From: Fimenecus sp964557975
GTDB taxonomy: Bacteria > Bacillota > Clostridia > Oscillospirales > Acutalibacteraceae
Assembly (NCBI GenBank): GCA_964557975.1
Contig: CAZLCG010000025.1
Location: 1-26,037 of the forward strand
Reading direction: 5' to 3'
DNA: 26,037 nucleotides
Part shown: positions 14,050 through 21,759 of the stretch, in pieces
Numbering within the stretch: the stretch's first letter is position 1
Layout: every line of letters begins with the position of its first letter
The notes under the pieces: generated by a model
Databases searched by the model: none
The model's input: the letters and a program-made list of their open reading frames with translations, nothing else
What the model was told of the DNA's origin: nothing
Program-made: the position numbers and the translations under genes

Positions 14050-15384
14050 ATGCACTCTGAAATTATAAAGCCGAAGAAAAAAGTCAGAGGCGGAGTAAAG
14101 GTTTCTCATAACAAGAATACCAAGGATATGCCCGTTAAGAGAATACCCGCGCCGGAAACGGTGACTTTGCCTATGAGCCAGCATATCGGCGCGCCCTGTA
14201 CGCCCACCGTCAAGGTAGGCGACAAGGTTCAGGTCGGTCAGGTGATCGGCGATACGGACAAATATGTGAGCGCTCCAATTCATGCGTCGGTTTCGGGCAG
14301 GGTTACGGCTGTAAAGGAAATCAGAACGGCTACGGGCGTTGTTTCTCAGGCGGTAATTATTGAAAACGACGGCGAAATGACGCAGTACGATGGGATAGAG
14401 CCGCCTAAGGCCGATACGAGGGAGGAGCTGATTAAAGCGGTCAGGGACTCGGGGCTTGTAGGCTTGGGCGGAGCAGGCTTTCCCACTCACGTCAAGCTCA
14501 ATTTTCCGCAGGATAAGGGCATTGATACTCTTATAATCAATGCGGCTGAGTGCGAGCCTTACATAACCGTGGATTACCGTGAATGTATTGATAATTCATG
14601 GGATGTGTTTAACGGAATACATCTTGTTAAGGATATGCTCGGCTTTAAAAAGTGCGTGATTGCGGTCGAAGATAATAAGCCGGACGCGATCAAAATCCTT
14701 GAACGCATAGCCGAAAAGGATGACGAAAGGGACGAAATTAAGGTAATGCCTTTGAAATCCAAGTATCCTCAGGGCGCCGAAAAAATGATGGTTCTTTCCG
14801 CAACGGGCAGAAAGGTTCCGCCCGGAAAGCTTCCCGCAGACGTGGGCTGTGTGGTAATGAACGTAGGCTCGGCGGCGTTTATTTCAAGGTACTGCAAAAC
14901 GGGCAAGCCTCTTGTAAGCCGTTCAATGACCGTGGACGGCTCGGCAATAACAAAGCCTCAGAATATAAGAGTTCCCGTCGGCACGGAAATAGATTACATA
15001 ATTAAGGCGTGCGGCGGCTTTTCCGAGGAGCCCGTTAAAATAGTAGCGGGCGGACCTATGATGGGCGCGGCGATAGTCGATACCCATCATCCGATCCTTA
15101 AAAGCAATAACGCTATCCTCTGCTTAGGCAAAAAGGATATAAGCATAAAAGAGGAGACCGACTGTATCAGGTGCGGAAGATGCGCAAGGGCATGTCCGTT
15201 AAGTCTTCAGCCTACGCTTATCGCAAGGTATGCCAAGGCAAGGGACGTCTCGGCGCTTCGGCGCTCGGGCGCAGCGGTCTGTATGGAATGCGGTTCGTGC
15301 GCGTTTTCCTGCCCTGCGGGAAAACCGCTTGTTCAGTATATGAGAAATGCAAAGGCAGTATTGAGAGAGGAGGCGCAGAAATGA
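14050..15384 (+). CDS. rnfC: Rnf complex subunit RnfC (NADH/flavin, two 4Fe-4S)
   Basis: A 444-residue peripheral subunit that exchanges electrons with NAD and carries FMN. The barrel-sandwich N terminus runs HIGAPCTPTVKVGDKVQVGQ; the flavin/NAD loop GLGGAGFPTHVK starts at residue 138, followed by NAAECEPYIT (164-173). Two 4Fe-4S motifs are complete: Cys372, 375, 378 and 382, and Cys411, 414, 417 and 421. It starts right after the Gx-transporter gene, with GGAGG-type purines upstream, and overlaps rnfD by ATGA. The Rnf complex couples ferredoxin oxidation to NAD reduction and to Na+ or H+ export, giving anaerobes respiratory energy. Identity is secure; which ion is pumped is not readable. Confidence 0.96.
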   Translation: MHSEIIKPKKKVRGGVKVSHNKNTKDMPVKRIPAPETVTLPMSQHIGAPCTPTVKVGDKVQVGQVIGDTDKYVSAPIHASVSGRVTAVKEIRTATGVVSQAVIIENDGEMTQYDGIEPPKADTREELIKAVRDSGLVGLGGAGFPTHVKLNFPQDKGIDTLIINAAECEPYITVDYRECIDNSWDVFNGIHLVKDMLGFKKCVIAVEDNKPDAIKILERIAEKDDERDEIKVMPLKSKYPQGAEKMMVLSATGRKVPPGKLPADVGCVVMNVGSAAFISRYCKTGKPLVSRSMTVDGSAITKPQNIRVPVGTEIDYIIKACGGFSEEPVKIVAGGPMMGAAIVDTHHPILKSNNAILCLGKKDISIKEETDCIRCGRCARACPLSLQPTLIARYAKARDVSALRRSGAAVCMECGSCAFSCPAGKPLVQYMRNAKAVLREEAQK

Positions 15385-16409
15385 ACGAAAATATTGAAAC
15401 AAAAAAGCTTACCGTCAGCGCGTCGCCCCACAGGCGTTCCGCCGACACTGCAAGCGGAATAATGCTTGACGTTATAATTGCCCTTATGCCCGCGCTTGTT
15501 ATTTCGGTCGTGCTTTTCGGCTTCCGTTCGCTGCTTGTTACGGCGGTCAGCGCGGGAGCATGCGTGCTTCTCGAATACATATGTCGAAGGGTTATGAAAA
15601 GAAACAACACGATAGGCGATTTATCTGCGGTTGTTACGGGCGTTTTGCTTGCGTTTAACCTGCCCTCGACAATACCGTTGTGGATGGTGATTATAGGCGA
15701 TGCTGTTGCAATCGTTGTTGTTAAGCAGTTTTTCGGCGGCATAGGGCAGAATTTTGTTAACCCTGCGTTAGTCGGCAGAATAGTTCTTATGACTTCGTTC
15801 CCGACCTACGTCAACAGCTACCCCGAACCCTTTGCGTGGAGAATTGACGGCCTTGACGCGATAACCTCCGCAACGCCGCTTGCCGAGATGGCGTCAATTT
15901 ATAAGGCTGACAACATAGCAGCCGCAATCAACTCGTCCGACCTGCCCACGATTACAAATATGTTTTTCGGCGTAAGGGGAGGATGCCTCGGCGAAACCTG
16001 CGCGGCGGCTTTGCTGCTCGGATTTTTGTATTTGCTTATAAGAAAGGTTATCTCCCCGACGATTCCGCTTTTTTACATCGGTACGGTTGCGGTTATTATG
16101 CTTATAGCGGGCAAAGGCAGTCTTATGTTTGTCGGCTGTCAGATACTGTCGGGCGGACTTTTGCTCGGCGCGATATTTATGGCAACGGACTATACGACCT
16201 CGCCTATAAGCTTTAAGGGCAAAATTATTTTTGCCGTGGGCTGCGGAATTATAACCTCGCTTATAAGGATATTCGGCTCGCTGCCCGAGGGCGTTTCGTT
16301 TTCAATTATCCTTATGAATATTCTTGTTCCTCATATTGAAACTCTTACAACGAGTAAGCCGTTCGGCTTCGTTAAAGAGAAAAAGAAGAAAGAGGAGGCG
16401 GCGAAATGA
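15381..16409 (+). CDS. rnfD: Rnf complex membrane subunit RnfD
   Basis: A 342-residue polytopic subunit with about ten hydrophobic helices. The start at 15381 overlaps the rnfC stop as ATGA and has GAGAGGAGG just upstream; a longer frame runs further left but only inside rnfC. The covalent-FMN segment is DAITSATPLAEM at about 159-170, where Thr165 is the expected attachment threonine for ApbE. The GGIGQNFVNPALVGR stretch (119-133) and YTTSP motif (271-275) are typical of RnfD/NqrB. It forms part of the electron and ion path across the membrane. Confidence 0.95.
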   Translation: MNENIETKKLTVSASPHRRSADTASGIMLDVIIALMPALVISVVLFGFRSLLVTAVSAGACVLLEYICRRVMKRNNTIGDLSAVVTGVLLAFNLPSTIPLWMVIIGDAVAIVVVKQFFGGIGQNFVNPALVGRIVLMTSFPTYVNSYPEPFAWRIDGLDAITSATPLAEMASIYKADNIAAAINSSDLPTITNMFFGVRGGCLGETCAAALLLGFLYLLIRKVISPTIPLFYIGTVAVIMLIAGKGSLMFVGCQILSGGLLLGAIFMATDYTTSPISFKGKIIFAVGCGIITSLIRIFGSLPEGVSFSIILMNILVPHIETLTTSKPFGFVKEKKKKEEAAK

Positions 16410-16984
16410 AAAATTCAAAGGTTAAGGAGATTTTAATACCTTCCGTTTCACTCTTCTTGATATGTATCGTTGTAACTGCGCTTTTGGCGCTGACTAATTC
16501 GGTTACCGCTCCGAAAATCGCGCAGCTTGCCGAGGATACCGAAAATAACGCAAAAAAAGTCGTTTTACAGCAGGCTGAGAGCTTCTCCGAAGCAAAAACC
16601 GCCGAAAAGGACGGAGCGCAGTATACTTATTACAACGGCCTGTCTGCGGACGGCGAAACGATCGGTTACGTCTTTTCGACATCAGCAAAGGGCTACGGCG
16701 GAGACATTGACGTTATGGTCGGCGTAGGTACGGACGGAACGGTAAAGGGCGTTTCCATCCTTTCAATAAGCGAGACTGCGGGCTTGGGTATGAACGCTAA
16801 GAATGAAAAATTCTTAGATCAATTTCTCGGTAAAACGTCGGGCATTACGGTTACCAAAAATTCGCCCGCGGAAAATGAGATTCAGGCGCTCACGGGCGCC
16901 ACGATAACCTCAAAGGCTGTAACTTCGGCTGTTGATATTGCGCTTGAGCTTTACGAAAGCATAGGAGGTGGGAGTAATGGCTAA
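16406..16984 (+). CDS. rnfG: Rnf complex subunit RnfG, covalent FMN carrier
   Basis: A 192-residue subunit with one N-terminal membrane helix (about 9-30) and an extracytoplasmic FMN-binding domain. KGYGGDIDVMVGV (95-107) and ETAGLGMNAKNEKFLDQF (123-140) are family landmarks. The attachment motif is LTGATITS (162-169), with Thr166 the expected FMN-linked residue. It overlaps rnfD by ATGA and rnfE by 8 bases, so translation is coupled. It depends on the ApbE encoded at the head of the operon. Confidence 0.94.
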   Translation: MKNSKVKEILIPSVSLFLICIVVTALLALTNSVTAPKIAQLAEDTENNAKKVVLQQAESFSEAKTAEKDGAQYTYYNGLSADGETIGYVFSTSAKGYGGDIDVMVGVGTDGTVKGVSILSISETAGLGMNAKNEKFLDQFLGKTSGITVTKNSPAENEIQALTGATITSKAVTSAVDIALELYESIGGGSNG

Positions 16985-17690
16985 ACAGAAAACTCTCAGA
17001 GAAGAATTTACAAAAGGTCTTATAAAGGAGAATCCCGTTTTAAGGCTTGTTTTGGGTACATGTCCCACGCTTGCAACGACAACCTCGCTTGAAAGCGCTA
17101 TAGGTATGGGGCTTTCGGCGGCGCTTGTTCTCGTCTGCTCCAACATTGTTATTTCGGCTCTGAGGAAGGTTATTCCGCAGAAGGTCAGGATACCATGCTA
17201 CATAGTGGTTATCGCGGGGTTCGTCACGATAGTTCAGATGCTTGTTAAGGCGTTTGTTCCGTCGCTTGACGAACAGCTCGGCGTTTATTTGCCGCTTATA
17301 GTTGTTAACTGCATCATATTAGGCAGGGCGGAGGCGTTTGCAGGCAAAAACAGCGTTCTTGCTTCCGCCGTTGACGGCTTGGGTATGGGCATAGGCTTTA
17401 CCTGCGCTCTGATTATAATGGGCGGTATCCGTGAATTGCTCGGCTCCGGCTCGCTGCTCGGCCACGCGATTTTCCCCGAAAGCTTCCCTGCGATGACAAT
17501 TTTCGTTTTAGCTCCCGGCGGCTTCTTTGTATTCGGTCTTTTAATGGCTTGCGCCAACAGAATTGCCGAAAAACACGGTAAGCCCAAGGCAACGCTTGAG
17601 GGCTGCAAGGGCTGTCCGATGGCGGAAAGCTGCCAAAAGATAAACTCGGGCGAAGCGTGTGTTACCGAAAATAAGGAGGCGGCTGAATAA
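16977..17690 (+). CDS. rnfE: Rnf complex membrane subunit RnfE
   Basis: A 237-residue six-helix subunit. The ATG at 16977 is used because AGGAGG (16963-16968) lies 8 bases before it; a GTG at 16968 is part of that site. Cys29 in LGTCPTLA and Cys112 in VNCIILG match the cysteines that, with those of RnfA, hold an iron-sulfur cluster in the membrane. After the last helix comes a soluble tail with four cysteines (210, 213, 219 and 228) in GCKGCPMAESC...GEAC. The gene overlaps rnfG by 8 bases and shares one base with the rnfA start. Confidence 0.95.
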   Translation: MAKQKTLREEFTKGLIKENPVLRLVLGTCPTLATTTSLESAIGMGLSAALVLVCSNIVISALRKVIPQKVRIPCYIVVIAGFVTIVQMLVKAFVPSLDEQLGVYLPLIVVNCIILGRAEAFAGKNSVLASAVDGLGMGIGFTCALIIMGGIRELLGSGSLLGHAIFPESFPAMTIFVLAPGGFFVFGLLMACANRIAEKHGKPKATLEGCKGCPMAESCQKINSGEACVTENKEAAE

Positions 17691-18277
17691 TGAAAATATT
17701 TTTCTCGATACTCTTAACCGCGATCCTTACAAATAACTACATACTTTCAAAGTTTTTGGGCATTTGCCCGTTTTTGGGTGTTTCCAAAAAGCTCAATACC
17801 GCTGTGGGTATGAGCGCGGCGGTTATATTCGTTATGATGCTCGCCTCCGCTGTTACTTATCCGCTTAATACGTTTCTTGAAAAGTATGACCTCGGTTATT
17901 TACAGACTATTGTGTTTATTCTCGTAATTGCCGCGCTTGTTCAGTTGGTTGAAATAGTGCTGAAAAAATATATTCCTTCGCTTTATAACGCCTTGGGAAT
18001 TTATCTTCCGCTTATCACCACCAACTGCGCGGTTTTGGGCGTTACAATTCTTAATATCGACAACGGCTACTCGTTCTCTCACGCAATGATAAACACCCTC
18101 GGCGCAGGTCTTGGGTTTATGGTTGCGATGGTTATGTTTGCAGGCGTAAGAACAAGGCTTGAATCCGCCGAGATACCTAAGTTCCTTCAGGGGCTTCCGA
18201 TAACCCTCGTTGCGGCAAGCCTTACCTCGCTTTCATTCCTCGGGTTTACGGGACTTGTTGAAAATATGTTCGGTTAA
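17690..18277 (+). CDS. rnfA: Rnf complex membrane subunit RnfA
   Basis: A 195-residue six-helix subunit, homologous to RnfE with inverted topology. KFLGICPFLG (21-30, Cys26) and TTNCAVLG (110-117, Cys113) are the cysteine motifs of the shared intramembrane cluster. The start shares one base with the rnfE stop (TAATG), and GGAGG is in the end of rnfE. Length and motifs are standard. Confidence 0.96.
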   Translation: MKIFFSILLTAILTNNYILSKFLGICPFLGVSKKLNTAVGMSAAVIFVMMLASAVTYPLNTFLEKYDLGYLQTIVFILVIAALVQLVEIVLKKYIPSLYNALGIYLPLITTNCAVLGVTILNIDNGYSFSHAMINTLGAGLGFMVAMVMFAGVRTRLESAEIPKFLQGLPITLVAASLTSLSFLGFTGLVENMFG

Positions 18278-18292
18278 GGAGGGACGGCAATT

Positions 18293-19099
18293 ATGAATCC
18301 GATTTTACTTGCGGTTATTCTTGTGGCGGCTATCGGTCTTATAGCGGGCGTCGGTCTTTCGGTCGCTTCGGTTGTAATGGCGGTCCCGAAGGACGAAAAA
18401 GCCGAGGCTATACGCGAATGTTTACCCGGCGCCAACTGCGGCGCGTGCGGCTTTTCGGGCTGCGACGGCTACGCTGCGGCGCTTGCAAAGGGCGAAACAA
18501 AAGAAACGAACCTTTGCGCTCCGGGAGGCAGTGAAGCGGCGGCGGAGGTTGCAAAGATACTCGGCGTAGCGGCTGCGGAAATTAAGCCCATGGCGGCGCT
18601 TGTTCACTGTAACGGCACTCTTGACCGAACAAAAACGAAGCTTGAGTACAGCGGCGTTAAAAGCTGTAAAATGGCTTCACAGCTTTTCGGCGGACCCAAG
18701 GAGTGCGTATACGGCTGTATAGGCTACGGCGACTGCGTTAAGGTATGCGAATACGGCGCTATCAGGATTTGCGACTCTGTTGCGAGAGTTGACCCGCTTA
18801 TGTGTAAGGCGTGTAAAAAGTGTATTGCCGCCTGCCCCAAGAACCTTATCGAATTAGTCCCCTTATATGAGACCAAGGCGGTTGTTACCTGCCGGAATCA
18901 CAACAAGGGGGCGTTTACGAGAAAGGAATGTTCTGCGGGCTGTATCGGCTGTATGAAGTGCCAAAAGGTCTGCGAAACGGGCGCGGTTACGGTCGAAAAC
19001 AATACGGCGCATGTTGACTATTCAAAATGTATCGGCTGCGGTAAGTGCGAAAAGGGCTGTCCGACAAAGGCAATTCATATTATCACACTCGGCAAATAA
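18293..19099 (+). CDS. rnfB: Rnf complex iron-sulfur subunit RnfB, ferredoxin entry
   Basis: A 268-residue subunit that takes electrons from reduced ferredoxin. One N-terminal helix (about 5-30) is followed by the four-cysteine domain Cys49, 52, 57 and 75 (NCGACGFSGCDGY...LCAPGG). The C-terminal half has four more four-cysteine groups: 138/142/148/152, 171/174/177/181, 217/220/223/227 and 246/249/252/256. That gives room for five 4Fe-4S clusters, a typical clostridial size. AAGGAGGG lies 9 bases before the ATG. It is the last gene of the operon and is followed within 15 bases by a strong hairpin. Confidence 0.95.
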   Translation: MNPILLAVILVAAIGLIAGVGLSVASVVMAVPKDEKAEAIRECLPGANCGACGFSGCDGYAAALAKGETKETNLCAPGGSEAAAEVAKILGVAAAEIKPMAALVHCNGTLDRTKTKLEYSGVKSCKMASQLFGGPKECVYGCIGYGDCVKVCEYGAIRICDSVARVDPLMCKACKKCIAACPKNLIELVPLYETKAVVTCRNHNKGAFTRKECSAGCIGCMKCQKVCETGAVTVENNTAHVDYSKCIGCGKCEKGCPTKAIHIITLGK

Positions 19100-19113
19100 A
19101 GAAAGTAAAAAAA

Positions 19114-19145
19114 GGACTGCCGCTTTTTCAAGCGGCAGTTCTTTT
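19114..19145. terminator. Bidirectional terminator between rnfB and the Cys-rich peptide
   Basis: A 12-bp stem (19114-19125 with 19130-19141, one G-T pair) with a TTTC loop. TTTT follows on the plus strand, and seven T follow on the minus strand. It serves both convergent genes. Confidence 0.85.
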
Positions 19146-19154
19146 GTGCTTTAT

Positions 19155-19292
19155 TCAGCAACCGCAGCCGCAGTTCTGTGCGCTGTAGTTATCACAGCCG
19201 CAGCCACAGCCGTTGTTATCCGCAGCAAGCAGGATTATGATGATAACAAGGATTAAAAGACCGTTGTTTCCGCATCCGAAGATATTGCTCAT
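19155..19292 (-). CDS. Cys/Gly-rich 45-residue membrane peptide
   Basis: A short frame starts MSNIFGCGNNG, continues with one hydrophobic helix (about 11-24, LLILVIIIILLAA), and ends in a tail holding CGCGC (29-33... as C-G-C-G-C) and a second C-G-C-G-C at the very C terminus. Cysteines fall at residues 7, 29, 31, 33, 41, 43 and 45. A full GGGAGG site (19300-19305) lies 7 bases before the ATG, a promoter lies upstream, and a terminator follows. It resembles the many tiny Gly/Cys-rich clostridial hypothetical proteins; I know of no tested function. Metal binding or wall/spore-coat cross-linking are possible. Confidence 0.7.
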   Translation of the reverse strand: MSNIFGCGNNGLLILVIIIILLAADNNGCGCGCDNYSAQNCGCGC

Positions 19293-19324
19293 CGATGTGC
19301 CTCCCTTCATCATTCATTCAATAC

Positions 19325-19353
19325 ATACTATGTGAAATCAAAAAATTTGTTAA
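19325..19353 (-). promoter_or_regulatory. Promoter candidate of the Cys-rich peptide
   Basis: On the minus strand, TTAACA (19348-19353), a 17-base spacer and TAGTAT (19325-19330). The transcript would start about 25 bases before the ATG. Confidence 0.45.
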
Positions 19354-19419
19354 AAACTGAATTAAAAAACTTTTTCGGGCATAGAATAATTTTTGAAGGA
19401 TTTTTTAGGAGGTAAAAAA

Positions 19420-19575
19420 ATGAACACTGTTCCCGATTATGATAATGAGCTTGAATATCCGATTGAAGCGGACGAGGACCCATACGGAGAAAGAACCGTT
19501 TACAGCGTCAGCAGGGCTACTTTTAAAAATTTAAGAAAAAAAGAGAAAATTGAAGATAATGACCTGTTAGATTAA
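19420..19575 (+). CDS. Small acidic protein of unknown function
   Basis: A 51-residue soluble protein: an acidic tyrosine-containing first half (NTVPDYDNELEYPIEADEDP) and a basic, then acidic, second half (NLRKKEKIEDNDLLD). A full AGGAGG (19407-19412) lies 7 bases before the ATG at 19420; an in-frame start 27 bases earlier lacks a site. It has no cysteine and no membrane segment. I recognise no family. It stands just upstream of the CtsR-controlled promoter but is outside it. Confidence 0.55.
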   Translation: MNTVPDYDNELEYPIEADEDPYGERTVYSVSRATFKNLRKKEKIEDNDLLD

Positions 19576-19598
19576 AAAATCAAACAAAACCAAATGAA

Positions 19599-19615
19599 TT
19601 TGACCTTTTTTGACC
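19599..19615 (-). promoter_or_regulatory. CtsR operator, upstream, reversed
   Basis: TTTGACC, 3 bases, TTTGACC. Read on the minus strand it is the exact CtsR direct repeat GGTCAAA-N3-GGTCAAA. A further TTTGACT (19616-19622) abuts it and overlaps the promoter -35. Confidence 0.8.
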
Positions 19616-19616
19616 T

Positions 19617-19644
19617 TTGACTAAAAGGTCAAATTGCTTATAAT
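19617..19644 (+). promoter_or_regulatory. Sigma-A promoter of the ctsR operon
   Basis: TTGACT (19617-19622), a 16-base spacer and a perfect TATAAT (19639-19644). It lies between two CtsR operators, so binding of either would hinder polymerase. Confidence 0.7.
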
Positions 19645-19657
19645 AGAGAATGTCAAA

Positions 19658-19674
19658 GGTCAAAGATAGTCAAA
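19658..19674 (+). promoter_or_regulatory. CtsR operator, downstream
   Basis: GGTCAAA-GAT-AGTCAAA, an exact match to the CtsR heptad repeat (RGTCAAA-N3-RGTCAAA), just after the expected start of transcription. Extra half sites (TGTCAAA at 19651-19657, and GTCAAA at 19675-19680) flank it. Confidence 0.85.
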
Positions 19675-19706
19675 GTCAAAAAATAAAAAAGAGGTGAACC
19701 GAAAAA

Positions 19707-20159
19707 ATGAATTTAAGCAAGGAAATCGCCGATATGATAATCCGTATGCTGGATGACGGTGACAGCTGCGCGGAAATTCGGCGGAACGATTTGGCGGAAC
19801 AAATCGGCTGCGTCCCAAGCCAGATAAACTATGTTATATCCTCGCGTTTTACTCCCGAGCATGGCTACATAGTCGAAAGCCACAGAGGCGGCGGAGGGTA
19901 TATCAGAATCACAAGGGCAAGGTACGATTTGTCAACTCTTAAAATGCATTTAATAAATTCCATCGGTTCTGAGGCGGATGACAAAACCTGCCGCGCAAAT
20001 ACCGTCAATCTTCACGACAGGGGGCTTTTGAGCGACGAGCAGGCAAAGCTTATTATCGCCGCCACAGCCGAAAAAAATTATAAAGAGCTGCCTGATGAAC
20101 TGCGGGATAAATTCAGGGCAACAATATTCAAGCAAATGCTGCTCGCAACTATGAATTAA
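19707..20159 (+). CDS. ctsR: CtsR heat-shock repressor
   Basis: A 150-residue winged-helix repressor of class III heat-shock genes. The helix-turn-helix is at about 22-45 (EIRRNDLAEQIGCVPSQINYVI), and the wing holds RGGGGYIRI (60-68), the glycine-rich loop known to sense temperature in CtsR. The C-terminal dimer/ClpC-interaction domain covers about 75-150. GAGGTGA lies 9 bases before the ATG. It heads ctsR-mcsA-mcsB-clpC, and its own promoter carries paired operators, giving autorepression that is relieved on heat or when McsB/ClpC act on CtsR. Confidence 0.95.
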   Translation: MNLSKEIADMIIRMLDDGDSCAEIRRNDLAEQIGCVPSQINYVISSRFTPEHGYIVESHRGGGGYIRITRARYDLSTLKMHLINSIGSEADDKTCRANTVNLHDRGLLSDEQAKLIIAATAEKNYKELPDELRDKFRATIFKQMLLATMN

Positions 20160-20172
20160 AGGAGAGATTTTT

Positions 20173-20670
20173 ATGCTTTGTCAAAACTGCGGAAAAAATG
20201 AGGCGACAACTCATATAAAAAGAATTGTAAACGGTGAAGCCGCCGAAGCGCATCTTTGCGCGGACTGTGCAAAGAGCTTAGGCTATAACGACGTCTTTTC
20301 GGATTTCGGATTTAACTTCTCGGATATGCTCGGTTCATTCTTTAACGAGCCGACGGTAGGGGCGTTAAGCAACCGTGTTCTTCGCTGTGAAAAATGCGGC
20401 AGTACCTTTAACGATATTGTAAGGAGCGGAAAAATCGGCTGCGCGGACTGCTACGCCACCTTCTACGATAAGCTTCTTCCGTCTTTAAGCAGAATACACG
20501 GCAAGACGCATCATGTCGGCAAGGTGCCGAACGGAAACACGCAGGTCAAAGAAGAAAACAAGATTGAAAGACTTAAAGCCGAGCTTCAGCAGGCTGTTGA
20601 AAAGCAGGACTATGAGACAGCCGCAAAATTAAGAGATGAAATCAAGGCGTTGGAAAGCGAGGGCAAATAA
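20173..20670 (+). CDS. mcsA: McsA, activator of the McsB arginine kinase
   Basis: A 165-residue zinc-binding protein. Two four-cysteine zinc sites are visible: Cys3/6/29/32 (CQNC...CADC) and Cys72/75/90/93 (CEKC...CADC). A UVR domain at about 131-162 (IERLKAELQQAVEKQDYETA) mediates contact with ClpC and McsB. It activates McsB and helps guide substrates. AAGGAGAG precedes the ATG, and its stop is one base from the mcsB start. Confidence 0.94.
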   Translation: MLCQNCGKNEATTHIKRIVNGEAAEAHLCADCAKSLGYNDVFSDFGFNFSDMLGSFFNEPTVGALSNRVLRCEKCGSTFNDIVRSGKIGCADCYATFYDKLLPSLSRIHGKTHHVGKVPNGNTQVKEENKIERLKAELQQAVEKQDYETAAKLRDEIKALESEGK

Positions 20671-20671
20671 C

Positions 20672-21670
20672 ATGAGTAAGTGGTATATCGGTGAGGGCGA
20701 CCAGAACGACATCGTCATAAGCACAAGAATAAGGCTTGCAAGAAATCTTGCCGACTATCCGTTTCCCGTAAGACTTGATAATAAAAGCAAGATAAACGTA
20801 AACGAAAAGGTCAGGGACGCTCTCGAAGGCAAGGAAAAGCTTACCTATACGGAAATGAAAACGCTTACACGTTCGCAGCTTGTGTCGCTTGCCGAAAGGC
20901 ATCTTATAAGCCCCGAATTTGCGTCGAACGCCGACGGCAGGGCGCTTCTTATGTCCGAAAACGAGGATATAAGCATAATGCTCTGCGAGGAGGATCACAT
21001 CAGACTTCAGGTTATGAAGTCGGGGCTTGCTCTTTCCGAGGCTTATGAAACAGCCGACCGAATAGACAGCGAAATAAACGAAAAGTTAAGCTTTGCCTTT
21101 GACGAAAATTTAGGTTATCTTACGCAGTGCCCGACCAATCTCGGCACGGGTATGAGAGCCTCCGTTATGCTTCATCTGCCTGCGCTTACAGCCTGCGGTC
21201 AGATAGGCAGCCTTGCCACCACCGTATCAAAGTTGGGGCTTACGGTTCGCGGAGCATACGGCGAGGGAACCGCCGCTATGGGCGACCTTTATCAATTAAG
21301 CAATCAGGTTTCTCTCGGTATTTCCGAAAAAGCCGCTATAGATAACCTTAAAACAATTACATTACAGTTAGCCGCTCAGGAGAGAGCCGCAAGGACCGAA
21401 ATGGCGAAAAGCACGGAAACGGAGGACGATGTTTTCAGAGCTTACGGTATTCTCAAGTCGGCAAGAATTTTAAGCACAAAGGAATTTATGAGCCTTATTT
21501 CAAAGGTTCGTTTCGGGGCGGTCTCGGGATTGCTCAAAACCGATTTAAAGACGATTAACGAGCTTATGGTTTCAATGCAGCCCGCAACGATAAACGCCTT
21601 TGTCGGGAAAACGTTAAGTCCTGCCGAAAGAGATATCGAAAGGGCTAAAATCGTAAGAGAAAGGCTTTAA
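20672..21670 (+). CDS. mcsB: McsB protein-arginine kinase
   Basis: A 332-residue kinase of the phosphagen/guanido-kinase fold that phosphorylates protein arginines and so marks proteins for ClpCP. The start at 20672 is 8 bases after GAGGG; a longer frame lies only inside mcsA. Landmarks: STRIRLARNLADYPFP (17-32), EEDHIRLQVMKSG (106-118), QCPTNLGTGMRAS (152-164), RGAYGEGTAAMGDLYQLSN (193-211), and the C-terminal phosphoarginine-sensing RDxxRA motif (RDIERA, 320-325). Confidence 0.95.
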   Translation: MSKWYIGEGDQNDIVISTRIRLARNLADYPFPVRLDNKSKINVNEKVRDALEGKEKLTYTEMKTLTRSQLVSLAERHLISPEFASNADGRALLMSENEDISIMLCEEDHIRLQVMKSGLALSEAYETADRIDSEINEKLSFAFDENLGYLTQCPTNLGTGMRASVMLHLPALTACGQIGSLATTVSKLGLTVRGAYGEGTAAMGDLYQLSNQVSLGISEKAAIDNLKTITLQLAAQERAARTEMAKSTETEDDVFRAYGILKSARILSTKEFMSLISKVRFGAVSGLLKTDLKTINELMVSMQPATINAFVGKTLSPAERDIERAKIVRERL

Positions 21671-21677
21671 AATCCTT

Positions 21678-21705
21678 GTTCGGCAGGAGGCGGTACTCCT
21701 GCCGA
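21678..21705 (+). terminator. Hairpin between mcsB and clpC
   Basis: A perfect 11-bp stem (21678-21688 with 21695-21705) with a 6-nt loop, followed by only TT-ATT. The poor T-tract suggests an attenuator, mRNA-processing or stability element rather than a full stop, so clpC could be tuned separately from mcsAB. Confidence 0.5.
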
Positions 21706-21759
21706 ATTATTCATAGAAAAAAGGCTTAAACTAAAATATAAATGAAAGGAATGACAGTT

